Shown here piece after piece: positions 32,640 through 43,015 of a stretch of 64,000 nt of DNA. The number at the start of each line of letters is the position of its first letter. Position 1 is the stretch's first letter. This DNA is from Theropithecus gelada (Eukaryota > Chordata > Mammalia > Primates > Cercopithecidae). Both the position numbers and the translations under genes were made by a program. The stretch spans positions 103,830,583-103,894,582 of the forward strand of contig NC_037677.1 of the NCBI RefSeq assembly GCF_003255815.1, read 5' to 3'. Below the pieces are notes generated by a model that saw nothing but the letters and a program-made list of their open reading frames with translations, had not been told where the DNA came from and searched no databases.

Positions 32640-34118
32640 GAAAAGCCATTACTGAGGAGCTAGAGCAGTCATTTGCAGGAAAGAAGACACTCTAGCTTTT
32701 TGAGTTGCCAGTTCTTGTGCTGGTTCTTTCTCATCTATGTGGGCTAATTGTTCTTTAATTTTGGAAGTTGCTGTCTTTTGGATGGGGCTTGTTGCTATTA
32801 TATTCTCTGAGGTCCTTGAGGTTTTGATTGTGGTATTAGTTGGTTCAATGGACTGGCTTCACTTCTGAATGATTTCTGGGACCCAGGCTCAGCTTACCAC
32901 TCCTGGGCTTCATGCTCTAACCCTGGGGTGGTGGGACCAGGCTTGTTCTCTGGACCTCAAGGTTAAGCACCAGCCGCACTGGAATGTCTGAGGTGTTCCT
33001 GGTCTACTGACAATAAACTCGGATTGCGGAGTGTCAGCAAAAACATTTCACTGGGGGCAGTGGCATTTAGGTCCACATTTGAACATGTGCGCCAGTAGGA
33101 GCTGGGTAGTGGTGTGGCTGGGTCTATGTGAGCATGTGTGCCAGCAGCAGGGCAGTGTGGCAGGAGTAATGGGGCAACAGCACTGTGGGGTTCATGTGCT
33201 TGCCTTGGTGGCAGTGGGGCAGTGGAGTTTGTGTATGTGTGCACTCACAGGGTGGGGCTGTGGTGGCAGAGTCTGCACTTGAAAGCACACCAGCAAATTG
33301 GTGGGGGTAGGCTGTGATGAGTGCACATCAGTAACAAGGTGGGGGTAGTCTACAGGCAAGTTGCAGTGGAAAGGCAGTTGGGGGAAGCTGTGGGCAGGTA
33401 AATGTCAGTAGGGACCCATCTGCTAAAGCTCTCTGATAGTTAGGTGGGATCTGCCAGTGAAGGAGCTATGATGGCAGATTCCAGGAAGTGTCCCCAGTAG
33501 AATTCAAAGTTGTAATGCAAGTGGGAGTGACCAAGGAGGGGACACAGAAGAGGATGGCCAACAGTGGGGTCCTCAGATTAGACTGGCCCCATCCCATGTG
33601 CAAGACAGTACTGCGCTGTCCAGGTCTGAGAGTCAATAAAGGGCAAAGACACATAGAAGAGCATGGCGGGCTTTCGGGGATGGATGTCCCTGGCTGTGCT
33701 CCACTGCAGCCATTCCTACACAAAACATGCTGGGCTCCATGCAGGGTGGTGTACTGTCCCTGTCACTTCTTCAAGTACCTCTCCCTGCCAGCTCAATTAT
33801 CCATGGAGGTTGTGGAGTCTCCTTCAGCTAGGATTCTGGAGGTCCATGGTGAGAATGGGCCACTCCCTGCCTACTTAACTCACTCTTTCCCCAGGAGCCA
33901 CTGAGGGCTGGGAATGATTCTTGGTACTTGGCAGCTCTGTGCAGGGCTCCAAGCTTCCCCACTCCCCTTCAGCCCAGGGTCTGTGTCCTCCCTCCATCCA
34001 CTCTCAATGTCTTCCTTCCAAAGATCTGCACAGAGTGGGCCGGTCTTCTTGATAGGTTGGTCTCTCAGGGGGAGTTGCTCTTCCTGGCTGCATCTAGTCA
34101 GCCATCTTGGCTCCTGAG
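32640..34118 (-). promoter_or_regulatory. L1 5'UTR with former promoter
   Basis: The sequence is GC-richer than its surroundings and has GGCAGTG and TGTGGG-type repeats typical of older L1 5'UTRs. In the family this region carries an internal RNA polymerase II promoter, with antisense activity in young copies. Whether any activity remains here is unknown; few CpG are left. Plus-strand frames in 33031-34188 are by-products of this GC-rich stretch. Confidence 0.6.
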
Positions 34119-34129
34119 GCTCATGTTTA

Positions 34130-34590
34130 ATTTTTACATATATTATTTCTCGCTTCAACTTGTCTTGAAGAAAGTAAAGTTTAAGTAGTTACACAATATA
34201 TTTTGAAATGTCTTATGTGACCACATAAATATTCATGATATTCATTTCCTCCCCACACAATATAATGACAGAATTATTTGCTTAAAAGACTTTGGTAGTT
34301 CCCTTTGACTGATTTTTTGTTGTTGTTGACCCACAATTATCCATCCTCTCCTTGTTAAAAATAAGGTTTTTTATCTAACATGGGGCTCTTCCACCAAACA
34401 CTTCATTTCCCTTTCTCCCCTATACTTTGGTGTCACCAGGAGACTGACTGAATGTCCAGACCTGGACAGTCAAGTAGACTCAGATATACTTGAACGATCA
34501 ATGAAAGAAAAAAATCATATGTTTTCTCCATTGAATGGCAGTGTGAGAGGAAAGAAAAGGCACGTGACTTTAAGTCATGAGGGCTGGAAC
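34130..34590. other. Low-copy stretch, no feature seen
   Basis: No repeat or gene recognised between the L1 5' end and the MIR that follows. Confidence 0.4.
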
Positions 34591-34594
34591 TATA

Positions 34595-34770
34595 TTTAAC
34601 AACTTTAGCCAGTTATGGGTTATTTGCCTAGGCTAGCTTCAGTTTACTGAATTATAAAATTGGGATAATAGTATCTGCTCCTCATCCCTCTCTGGTTGTG
34701 AGTGGTCAACTGGTGTAGTCAGGTATTTCACATGTATTAAGGATTACTGATACTGACCAATAATAAAATT
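34595..34770 (+). mobile_element. MIR SINE
   Basis: TTATTTGCCTAGGCTAGC, CAGTTTACTGAATTATAAAA, TTGGGATAATAGTATCTGCT and ATTTCACATGTATTAAGG follow the MIR core in order. Confidence 0.62.
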
Positions 34771-34779
34771 TAAGCCAGA

Positions 34780-34980
34780 AAGGACTTTTAGAAATTCAGT
34801 GCTGTCATTTCACAGGTCAAAAAACCAAACAAACAAGCAACAACAACAACAGAAATGGAATGTACCCAAACTGTACCAAAAATCTCTGAGGTCCAGGAAG
34901 TTGAATGACTTGTCCAAAGTCACATGATCCTTAGAAGCTGGGTCAGAAAAAAAGCCTTTTGATCTCTGACTTTGGGCCTG
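34780..34980 (-). mobile_element. MIR-like SINE, minus strand
   Basis: CATTTCACAGGTCAAAAAAC, then GGAAGTTGAATGACTTGTCC and AAAGTCACATGATCCTTAGA give the reversed MIR pattern. A CAA-rich insertion lies at 34825-34850. Confidence 0.55.
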
Positions 34981-36055
34981 GGAATTTTCAATTACACCAC
35001 CCTCAGCCCATATTTTGAGGCTCAATGCAAACCTTTGTTCTTTCTCCTCTTATTGGGAAACAACAGCAAAAACTGTACCTCTGAGTCATTCATTGAGCCA
35101 GTTGAGTTCATATTTATCTCCAGAGCCTGACTACTTTGTGACCTTTCCTGTATTCCATTTTTTAGGCACAAGAAGGAAAGCAGTCCTCACCAGATCCACC
35201 GGTTAGCATGATTGAGAAGTCTCTTATTTGTATTCCTGCCAATGTCAATTGAATGCAGGAAAGCCTGTGTTTAAGATAATAACTGGTCTGAAGAGTATGA
35301 AACAAGATTGATATCAGCTTCATAAAACTCAGGCAAAAACAGTATCTTTTCTACATCTTGCTATGTCTTTCATTCTAGGAACCTTTATACTTGGTGACTA
35401 CTGAAAAATGTTGTAATTAGTAAAAATAAAGGCAAAAATAAAAATAACAATTGGAATTATCTTCCAAGAGCCGTAATTTTTGCTAATGTTCTGAATTTCT
35501 TTATTGATTTAATGACAAGGGAGGATATACTTACTACTTTCTCTAATTCCAACTTTATGTTCTCTTTTTTAAAGAAAGTGAAAACTTCTGAGTATGTGCT
35601 TAAATGTCAACACGTTTAAAAAGCACCTAGCTTGTTTATGCACTGGAGATTTGGACAGCTAAAATGCATGGCCACAGCTAAATCCTCAAAGTTAGGCTTG
35701 TTAGACAGACATAATTTTTGTGAAATGCAAACTACTGGAAAATAAGTTAATTATACAGCTTTCTAGAAGTCTATCCCACTTCATCTATTCATTTTTGCTC
35801 ATAAATACAAAAAGCTTGTGACAAATGTAGGGATTTGGTATTTAAAGATAGTCTCATCTCTCATGATTTGGTACCACTCACACTTGGCCTTTTCTTTCAC
35901 TTCTCTAGTTCACAAGCATGATACATTAATCAAATTAACAAGTCATTATTTCCAACACACATACTTTCACTCTTCTTAACTATTGAGAGTCTACTATGTG
36001 TGATGTCCAATTTTAGGCTTTTTAGCTAAGAAATAACACCATTTGATTTATCTTT
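34981..36055. other. Low-copy stretch, no feature seen
   Basis: AT-rich sequence without recognised repeats or a supported gene. Confidence 0.4.
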
Positions 36056-36059
36056 GTTA

Positions 36060-36720
36060 AATTTTACTCCAGATTAACGAAAATGTATTGACGGCCTATT
36101 GTGATCCAGTCTGCATGACAGGCACTTGGGAGCAAGATGGTAATTAATGGCCCTCACCTCTGAAGAGCTTTCAGCCTAGTTGAGGATTTGACATGGTAAA
36201 TATTATGATGGCTGAAAGCAGTGACGGGTTGGGAGAGAGACTAACAAGAGATAGTTTCCTAGAGGACATAGCCCTGGGATGACTCTTAAAGAATGATGGG
36301 CTTAAAAAAAAAAGATTAATGGCATTGAAAGTTGAAACAGCTCAAAGAGGGTAAAGAACGAATCAGACTTCAGTGTTCGTTGGTGGAATGCAAAACTTAG
36401 CAGAGTTTCTCATTTCTCAAATGTCTTCAAGCTTCAATCTTGAGTTCTCATGTGCATATTCTTCATGCTCTATTCTTTATTAAAATACTTGATCAAAATG
36501 CTGCCTACTCCAAGAAGCATTTACTGATGCCCAAAGAAAAAACTTATTTATGTTTCTAATTGTGTATCTAATTGTCTCTAAATACTCTGGACGACTTTTC
36601 CATTGGCATCTATACCTACTTTATATGTCTCCATTGTATTTTGTAACGTGCACATAGCCAACAAATTTTTCATCACCAATTCAATTTTATTTACACAAAC
36701 TTGAACACTGTTTTGACAAG
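36060..36720. mobile_element. L2-like fragments, weak
   Basis: CATGACAGGCACTTGGGAGC and AGAGCTTTCAGCCTAGTTGA resemble the reversed 3' part of an L2-type repeat; CCTACTCCAAGAAGCATTTA near 36505 resembles another L2 piece in the plus orientation. Both are highly diverged. Confidence 0.38.
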
Positions 36721-36946
36721 TTCTGCCTCACAGACATTCTTCTACATTTACTAGGTTGCCATAACTTCTATTTGTTACATACCTTTCTTACTGACCACTT
36801 TTGGAGTAACCAATGTCACAACTTTCCTTTATTTACACTTGCATGCCTATTATTTTGTACCTATAGTCTTAGACCTGATAGAGAGCTCCAAATTCATCTA
36901 TAATTTTCAAGCTTGGTTGAATGTTAAAATAAAAATGAGACCACTG

Positions 36947-37279
36947 GGCCGGGCACGGTGGCTCATGCCTGTAATCCTAGCACTTTGGGAGGCCAAGGCA
37001 GCAGATTGACTGAGCTCAGGAGTTTGAGACCAGCCTGGGCAACATGACAAAATCCCCTCTTTACTAAAAATACAAAAAATTAGGTATTGTTTATGGTATG
37101 GTGGCACACGCCTGTAGTCCGGGCTACTCAGGAGGCTGAGGCTTGAGAACCACTTGAACCTGGGAGATGGAGGGTGAGGTGAGCTGTGAGCCAAGATCAC
37201 ACCACTTCACTCCAGCCTGGGTGACAGAGCAAGACTCTGTCTCTAAAATCAAACAAACAAATAAAACAAACCAAAAAAC
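36947..37279 (+). mobile_element. Alu with 15-bp target-site duplication
   Basis: Full Alu (GGCCGGGCACGGTGGCTCAT ... GACAGAGCAAGACTCTGTCT) with a CAAA-rich tail. Perfect flanks aaaatgagaccactg at 36932-36946 and 37280-37294 show L1-mediated insertion. Confidence 0.97.
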
Positions 37280-37334
37280 AAAATGAGACCACTGAAATGC
37301 AGTGGAAAAACAATCATCTTTTATATACATAGTG

Positions 37335-37551
37335 TGGGCTCAATTAGACATCCATATAGAAAAAAAGTATCTTTGATCCTTTCTTCATACCATATGCAAA
37401 AATTAGACATATTATAAGGCCTAAACATGAAAAATAAATTTAAATCTTCTAAATGAAAACATAGGGGAACAAAAATGTTGAAGTAGGAAAAATTTCTTAA
37501 GCATAACACCACAAGCACAAGTCATAGAATAAAAGATTTATGATTTGGATA
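37335..37551 (+). mobile_element. L1M ORF2 C-terminal part, left piece
   Basis: GACATCCATATAGAAAAAAA, CTTCATACCATATGCAAAAA, ACATAGGGGAACAAAAATG and ACACCACAAGCACAAG match old L1 ORF2. It resumes at 37970 after an insertion. Confidence 0.72.
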
Positions 37552-37969
37552 CTGAGGTGGGCATAGAGATGTGATACCCAGATACCCCTTTAAGGAAAAA
37601 GCTGTTGCCCAGCTGCTGGGAGGGCTATCAGTAGACAGTATTCAGCCATCATCTCACTTTAGGGATTGTCTTCAGGGCAGTGAGTACATTTGTTCAAGAC
37701 CGTGTTTTTCCAGAGAAAGCTATGATCAGAAACTGATTGAGACAGAGGTATAAATTTCTGTCATTTTCACCCAATGCAGGACAATTCTAAGAGGTTATAT
37801 GTGCTCCAGAGCTTTCTTTGCATAGGTGAGACTAATGGGCCTGAATCATTGCCCAACTTCTCCCTTTCTCATTTCTTTCTGTAAGTCTTGATCCAAAGGG
37901 TGGTCTCTATAACTGTCAGGAGCACCAGACTCTCTAAAATACCTCTTGTCTGGAGAGCCCAAACTGCAT
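37552..37969 (+). mobile_element. Probable solo LTR (ERVL-like), unnamed
   Basis: About 420 bases separate two halves of one L1M and so were inserted. The insert starts TGAGGTGGGCATAGAG and ends GAGAGCCCAAACTGCA, which fits the TG...CA form of LTRs. Internal words such as TTTTCACCCAATGCAGGAC and CAGGAGCACCAGACTCTCT resemble ERVL-class LTRs. No clear target duplication is visible. Confidence 0.45.
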
Positions 37970-38062
37970 TAGAAGTCATTCAAATTAAGAACTTATGTTC
38001 TTCAACATATTAAGAGAGCAAAAAGGCAAACTACTGCCTAGGAGAAGTTATTTGCAACACAT
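37970..38062 (+). mobile_element. L1M ORF2, middle piece
   Basis: CATTCAAATTAAGAACTTAT and AGGCAAACTACTGCCTAGGA continue the L1M interrupted at 37551; an Alu follows. Confidence 0.7.
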
Positions 38063-38381
38063 GTGGCTGGGCAGCTGGGCGCAGTAGCTCACACCTGTAA
38101 CCCAGCACTTTCAGAGGCCAATTTGGGAGGATAACTTGAGGCCAGGAGTTAGAGACAAGCCTGGGCAACATGGCAAGATCCCAGCTCTACAAAAAAGGGA
38201 ATTTAAAAATTATCCTGACATGGTAGTGTGCACCTGTAGTTCTAGCTGCTCAGGAGGCTGAAGCAGGAGGATCCCCAGATCCCAGAAGTTTGAGACTGCA
38301 GTGAGCTATGATCATGCCACTGTACTCCAGCCTGGGCAAAAAAGTGAGACCCTGTCTCTAAAATTAAAAAAAAAAAAATTA
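38063..38381 (+). mobile_element. Alu with 14-bp target-site duplication
   Basis: Full Alu of an old type (GCGCAGTAGCTCACACCTGT ... GTGAGACCCTGTCTCTAAAA). Flanks tatttgcaacacat (38049-38062 and 38382-38395) are identical. Confidence 0.96.
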
Positions 38382-38835
38382 TATTTGCAACACATATATC
38401 TGAAAGTTGTTTTGCATCTAGAATAAAGAACTTCTACAAATCTATAGGAAGATGACCATTATATTAAAAATAAAGAAAGGGATTAATCAGGTACTTTACA
38501 AATAGAATATCTAGATGGTCTATAGGCAATTCACTCATCGGTGAGATTACAAAAAATAAAACAAAAACCCAAACCAATGTAATACCACTATACACACACT
38601 AGAAGTTCAAAGGTTATAATAATTGACAGTGCTAAGTACTGATAAGGACATGGAGCAACTGGGTAACTCATATCTTGCTGATGGAAGTGAAATCTGTTCA
38701 ACTACTTTGAAAAATGTTTTGGTAATAGCTACTGAATGTAAATATACAGCTACCCTATGCCTCAACCATTCTACTTTTGGGTATACACCCAGGAGAATCA
38801 ATCTAAGAAATTTGAATTGAACTATAAAGGGCAGG
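38382..38835 (+). mobile_element. L1M ORF2 3' part, right piece
   Basis: CAACACATATATCTGAAAGT, GAACTTCTACAAATCTATAG, GACATGGAGCAACTGGGTAA and CATTCTACTTTTGGGTATAC continue the same L1M. Frames are broken. Confidence 0.75.
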
Positions 38836-38942
38836 AAAAAACTAAAAGAGAATGCCCCTTCCATGGAACAGTTTATGAATTTGTTGCAAAGTCAATATTA
38901 GTTACTAGACTTTACACAATTAGAAGACTGATTCAAGCAGTG

Positions 38943-39047
38943 TGATATGGTTTGGCTGTGTCCGCACCCAAATCTTATCTTGGATTGTAGTTCCCATAAT
39001 TTCCTCCTGTTGTGGGAAGGACCCAGTGGGAGATAATTGAATCGTGA
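38943..39047 (+). mobile_element. THE1/MST LTR, first ~105 bases only
   Basis: TGATATGGTTTGGCTGTGTC, ATTGTAGTTCCCATAATTTC and GACCCAGTGGGAGATAATTG are the start of a THE1-type LTR. The match stops at 39047 and a different sequence follows. Confidence 0.85.
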
Positions 39048-39300
39048 TATTTATATCAATTTTAACGACATGCTAATTAAGGGATGGGGTTTTCAGGAAT
39101 AGAAAATGGGCAGTAACTTGCAGTTGTTGCCATGGCAATGGTCAACTGTAATGGCACTGGTAGGCATGTCTTATGGAGAGGGGCTTTCTATGCCTCTATC
39201 CAGTTTCAGTTAGTCCTCAATTTGGTCCCGAGTCGAGTCCCACCTGCCTGCTAATTCAGCCTGATTCCCCTATAATAGGCTCTCAGGAAGCGAGACAGTA
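39048..39300 (+). mobile_element. Unnamed LTR-like sequence
   Basis: AGTTGTTGCCATGGCAATGG, ACTGGTAGGCATGTCTTATG and TTGGTCCCGAGTCGAGTCCC are words common in retroviral LTRs, but I cannot place the family. It directly joins the THE1 start. Confidence 0.35.
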
Positions 39301-39763
39301 CAGATTTAAGAACCGCAATCAACCTCAAGTAGGAAAAATACAAAGAAAGTCATACCAATCCACATCATAATTAGATTTTTGATGATCGGGGAAAAAGAGA
39401 GGATTTCAGAAGCATCCTGGGAACAAGAAAAAAAAGGCTAAATTAAGTGTATATGAGATAGGACTTACTATACATTACTGGTAAAATACTAGGCAAGCAA
39501 GAAACTCTTAAAGGAAAAATATTCTATAGAATATAGACTGGCTTGAATATCTTTTGTGGCATTTAAATGGACCCTCATCTTCTGTAGCTAGAAGACTAAT
39601 TGGCTTAATTTTAAGAGAGTTATAGGGAAGGTGAATTTTTATTCTCAGCAATCTGCAATAGCAAAGTCAGGGCCTTGATAAAGGCCCAGCAAAAATATCT
39701 CTCAATCATGAAGGCAAAGTAATAACCGTTTTAGAGGAAAAAGTAGCTGAGAAAATGTGTTAC

Positions 39764-39854
39764 CAGTAGACCTGTAATAAAATAAATAATTAAAAGAGTT
39801 CTTTTATAAGAAGGAAATAATACTAGATGGAAATTTAGATTTACACAAAGGAAA
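39764..39854 (+). repeat. Left arm of a 91-bp inverted repeat
   Basis: This arm is in the normal L1M order. Its reverse complement is found at 40361-40451 with only 2 differences in 91 bases. Confidence 0.93.
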
Positions 39855-40321
39855 GGGCAATAGAAATTGTTACTATGTGATTAAATATTGAAAACAAATT
39901 TTATCTTCTTTAAAAAATTTTTGAATGGATTATTGATTGTTTGAACTAAAAATAATTCTATGTAATTTACAACAGCTATAGAAGTAAAATTTATGTTACA
40001 AATAATTGAAAAACTGGAGAGTAATGAAATTGTACATTTGAAAGTTCTCAAAATATACATGAAATAGATTAATATCATGTGAAAGTTTATAAATATGTGT
40101 ATAGGAAACACTAGAGCAGCATTTATAAAAACAAATAAAACGAAGCATAGCTGAAAAGCCATTAGTACAGTTAAAAAATACAGAGTAAAAATCAACAATT
40201 TAAAAGAATTTGGGGCAGAAAAATAATGAACAAATAATAGGTGAAATAAGTAGTTAAATAACAATATGGTAAATCCAATCACATTAATAACTGTTTTAAA
40301 TGTAAATGTTCTAAACATCTG

Positions 40322-40358
40322 AATTGTAAGGTAGATTTTGTTGTACTAGAAAAGAAAA
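40322..40358 (+). repeat. 37-bp direct repeat, copy 1
   Basis: AATTGTAAGGTAGATTTTGT starts both this unit and 40453-40489; 4 differences in 37. The two units flank the inverted arm. Confidence 0.9.
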
Positions 40359-40360
40359 GA

Positions 40361-40451
40361 TTTCCTTTGTGTAAATCTAAATTTCCATCTAGTATTATTT
40401 CTTTCTTATAAAAGAACTCTTTTAATTATTTATTTTATTGCAGGTCTACTG
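40361..40451 (-). repeat. Right arm of a 91-bp inverted repeat
   Basis: Reverse complement of 39764-39854, 89 of 91 bases identical. It is out of place in L1M order, so it is the inserted copy. Confidence 0.93.
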
Positions 40452-40452
40452 C

Positions 40453-40489
40453 AATTGTAAGGTAGATTTTGTCATACTAGATAACAAAA
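40453..40489 (+). repeat. 37-bp direct repeat, copy 2
   Basis: Second copy of 40322-40358. After it the L1M ORF2 sequence continues normally (ACAAGAACCAACTATGTAAT). Confidence 0.9.
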
Positions 40490-40684
40490 ACAAGAACCAA
40501 CTATGTAATCTCTTTAAGAGATACATTTTAAATATAAGAACATTGGTAGGTTTGAATTAAAAGGCTTTAAAACAGTGAAACATACAAACACAGTACCTTT
40601 CTTGTGGGCTATGGCTATATTATTATCAGATAACATCTCTTCAGGACAAGGGAGATTCTCAGGAATAAGGAGAGATATTGTAAT

Positions 40685-40795
40685 TGATATATAAATATAT
40701 ATTCTCTCTATATATTCAGGGTATATATACACATTCAGTGTGCGTGTGTGTGTATATATATATACACACGCATGTTATGTACATATATATAACAT
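40685..40795. repeat. TA/TG-rich low-complexity with palindrome
   Basis: Mixed (TA)n and (TG)n. At 40741-40772 TGCGTGTGTG...TATATATA...CACACGCA forms a nearly perfect palindrome. Confidence 0.85.
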
Positions 40796-41126
40796 TCAAC
40801 AAAACAATGAACCAACTTAACCTAAGTGATATTAAGAGAACATTCAATGTTAAACAACAGAATACATACTACTTTAATGTGCACAAATAGCATTCACCCA
40901 GAGAGATCATATTCTTGGCCATATGATAAGTCTCATAATAAATTTAAAAGGATTGAGACCATACAAAGCACGGTTTCTGACTACAATGTAATTAAATTTG
41001 GAATTAATAAAGGAACAATATGTTGCATATCTCAAAATATTTAGAAATTGAGCAACAAACTCATGAAATATCCCTCAATCAAAGAAAACAGACGAGTTTT
41101 TTTTGTTTTGTTTTTTTTAAATGAGT

Positions 41127-41440
41127 GGCTGGGAGTGGTGGCTCACACCTGTAATCCCAGCACTTTGGGAGGCCAAGGCAGGCAGATCCCAAGGTCAGGG
41201 GTTCAAGACCAGCCTGGCAAATATGGTGAAACCCTGTCTCTACTAAAACTACAAAAAAAATTAGCCAGGCATGGTGGTGGGCACTTATAGTCCCAGCTAC
41301 TCGGAAGGCTGAGGCAGGAAAATCGCTTGAACCTGGGAGGCATGGGTTGCAGTGTGCCGAGATAGTGTCACTGCATTTCAGCCTGGGTGACAGAGCAAGA
41401 CTCTGTCTCAAGAAAAAAAAATTAATGAAATAAATAAATA
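41127..41440 (+). mobile_element. Alu (AluS-like)
   Basis: Plus-strand Alu (GGCTGGGAGTGGTGGCTCAC ... GACAGAGCAAGACTCTGTCT) with an A-rich tail ending in AAATAAATAAAT. It lies between old L1M pieces. Confidence 0.95.
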
Positions 41441-41469
41441 ATGAGCTTTGTGAAAATTAAAACAGAACA

Positions 41470-42428
41470 TAATTTTTGTGTGATGAAGTCAAAAAAGTGC
41501 TTATATTCAAAGCAAAAATGGGCAAATGGGATCACATCAAGTTAAAAACCTTCTGCAGAGCAAAGGAAACAATTAACAAAGTGAAGAGACAACCCACCAA
41601 ATGGGAGGAAATATTTGCAAACTGCCCATCTAGCAAGGGATTAATAATTGGAATATATAAGGAACTCAAACAACTCTATAGGAAAAAGTCTCATAATCTG
41701 ATTTAAAAAATGGGCCAAATATTTGAATAGACATTTCTCCAGAGAAGACATACAAATGGTCAACAGTCATATGAAAAGGCCTTCAACATAATTGACCATC
41801 AGAGAAATGCAAATTAAAACTATAATGAGATATCATCTCACTACAGTGAAAATGGCCTATATCCAAAACAGGCAATAACAAATGCTGGTGAGGATGTGGA
41901 GAAAAGGAAACCCTTTTCTAACTATATTCTCACCAAATGCAAATTAGTACAACTACTATGGAGAACAGTTTGAAGGTTCCTCAAAAATCTAAAAATAGAG
42001 TTACCACATGATCCAGCAATCCCACTTCTGGGTATATTCAGCACCGTTTACAATAGCTGTAGCACTGTTTATTTATTGAAGCACTGTTCACAGCAGCTGG
42101 TTTTTTAAAGCAACCTAAGTATCCATCAATGGATAAAGAAAGTGTGGTGCATCTACACCATGGAGTACTATTCAGCCCTAAAAAAGAATGAGATCTTGTC
42201 ATTTGCAACAACTTGGATGGAACTGGAGATTATTACATAAAGTAAAATAAGCCAGACACAAAAAGACACATATCACATGTTCCCACTTATTTGTGAGATC
42301 TAAACATCAAAACAGTTGAACTCATGGACATAGAGAGTAGAAGGTTGGTTACCAGAGACTGGGAATGGTAGTGCAAGAGAGTTGAGGGGAGATGGGGTGG
42401 TTAATGGGTATAAGAAAATATAGTTAGA
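41470..42428 (+). mobile_element. L1M (L1MA/L1MB-like) ORF2 3' part, left piece
   Basis: The 41476-41706 frame (KMGKWDHIKLKTFCRAKET, KRQPTKWEEIFANCPSS) is L1 ORF2 C-terminus. CCAGCAATCCCACTTCTGGG and CCTAAAAAAGAATGAGATC follow in L1 order to an AluY insertion at 42429. A short repeat of the phrase AGCACTGTT lies near 42039-42085. Confidence 0.88.
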
Positions 42429-42736
42429 GGCGCGGCGTGGTGGCTCAAGCCTGTAATCCCAGCACTTTGGGAGGCTGAGGTGGGTGTATCACGAGGTCAG
42501 GAGATCGAGACCATCCTGGCTAACACAGTGAAACCACTTCTCTACTAAAAATACAAAAAAAAAAAAAAATTAGCCGGGGGGCGGTGGCAGGCGCTTGTAG
42601 TCCCATCTGCTCCAGAGGCTGAGGCAGGAGAATGGTGTGAACCCAGGAGGCAGAGCTTGCAGTGAGCCGAGATCGCGCCACTGCACTCCAGCCTGAGCGA
42701 CAGAGCAAGACTCTGTCTCAAAATAAAAAAAGAAAA
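42429..42736 (+). mobile_element. AluY-like with 17-bp target-site duplication
   Basis: CGAGGTCAGGAGATCGAGAC and CATCCTGGCTAACACAGTGA are AluY-type. Identical flanks aagaaaatatagttaga lie at 42412-42428 and 42737-42753. It is among the youngest insertions in the window. Confidence 0.97.
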
Positions 42737-43015
42737 AAGAAAATATAGTTAGAAAGAATGAATAAGACATACTACTTGTTCGCACAATGGGGTGACTATA
42801 GTCAACAATAACTTAACTGTACATTTTAAGATAACTAAATGGGTGTAATTAGATTGCTTGTAATGCAAAGGATAAATGCTTGAGGGGATGGATATCCCAT
42901 TCTCCATGATATGATTATTTCACCTTGCATGCCTATATCAAAAAGTATCTAATGTACCCCACAAATATATATACTACTAGGTACTCACAGAAAGTAAACA
43001 TTTAAAATTTTAAAA
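42737..43015 (+). mobile_element. L1M 3'UTR, right piece
   Basis: GAAAGAATGAATAAGACATA, AATGCTTGAGGGGATGGATA and CTTGCATGCCTATATC continue the L1MA/L1MB 3' end interrupted by AluY. Confidence 0.85.

Larger units (their letters stand above)
29258..34118 (-). mobile_element. L1 (L1PB/old L1PA-like), 5' end kept, 3' end lost
   Basis: Antisense L1 from 34118 (5' start, reading GAGCCAAGATGGCTGACTAG on the minus strand) to 29258. It holds a long 5'UTR, ORF1, and ORF2 through the RT domain, and stops where ORF2 reads ATTCAATGC. The ORF2 C-terminus and 3'UTR are absent, so it is the reverse of the usual 5' truncation. An Alu with an AATA repeat lies at 31675-32040. All frames are broken. Confidence 0.88.
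39400..41100 (+). mobile_element. Old L1M, ORF1/ORF2 5' region
   Basis: The section 39764-40320 follows the L1M ORF1-ORF2 linker; 40500-41040 follows the ORF2 endonuclease (TTAAGAGATACATTTTAAAT, CTATATTATTATCAGATAAC, AAATTTAAAAGGATTGAGAC). Frames are broken. A 91-bp inverted duplication interrupts it at 40361-40451. Confidence 0.72.

Noticed and set aside
33488..34188. Overlapping 71-138-codon frames on both strands
   Set aside because: They fall in the GC-rich 5'UTR of the minus-strand L1, which commonly yields chance frames.
39881..40318. 145-codon minus frame rich in phenylalanine, leucine and isoleucine
   Set aside because: It is the antisense of an A-rich L1M region. Hydrophobic residues come from T-rich codons and are not membrane segments of a real protein.
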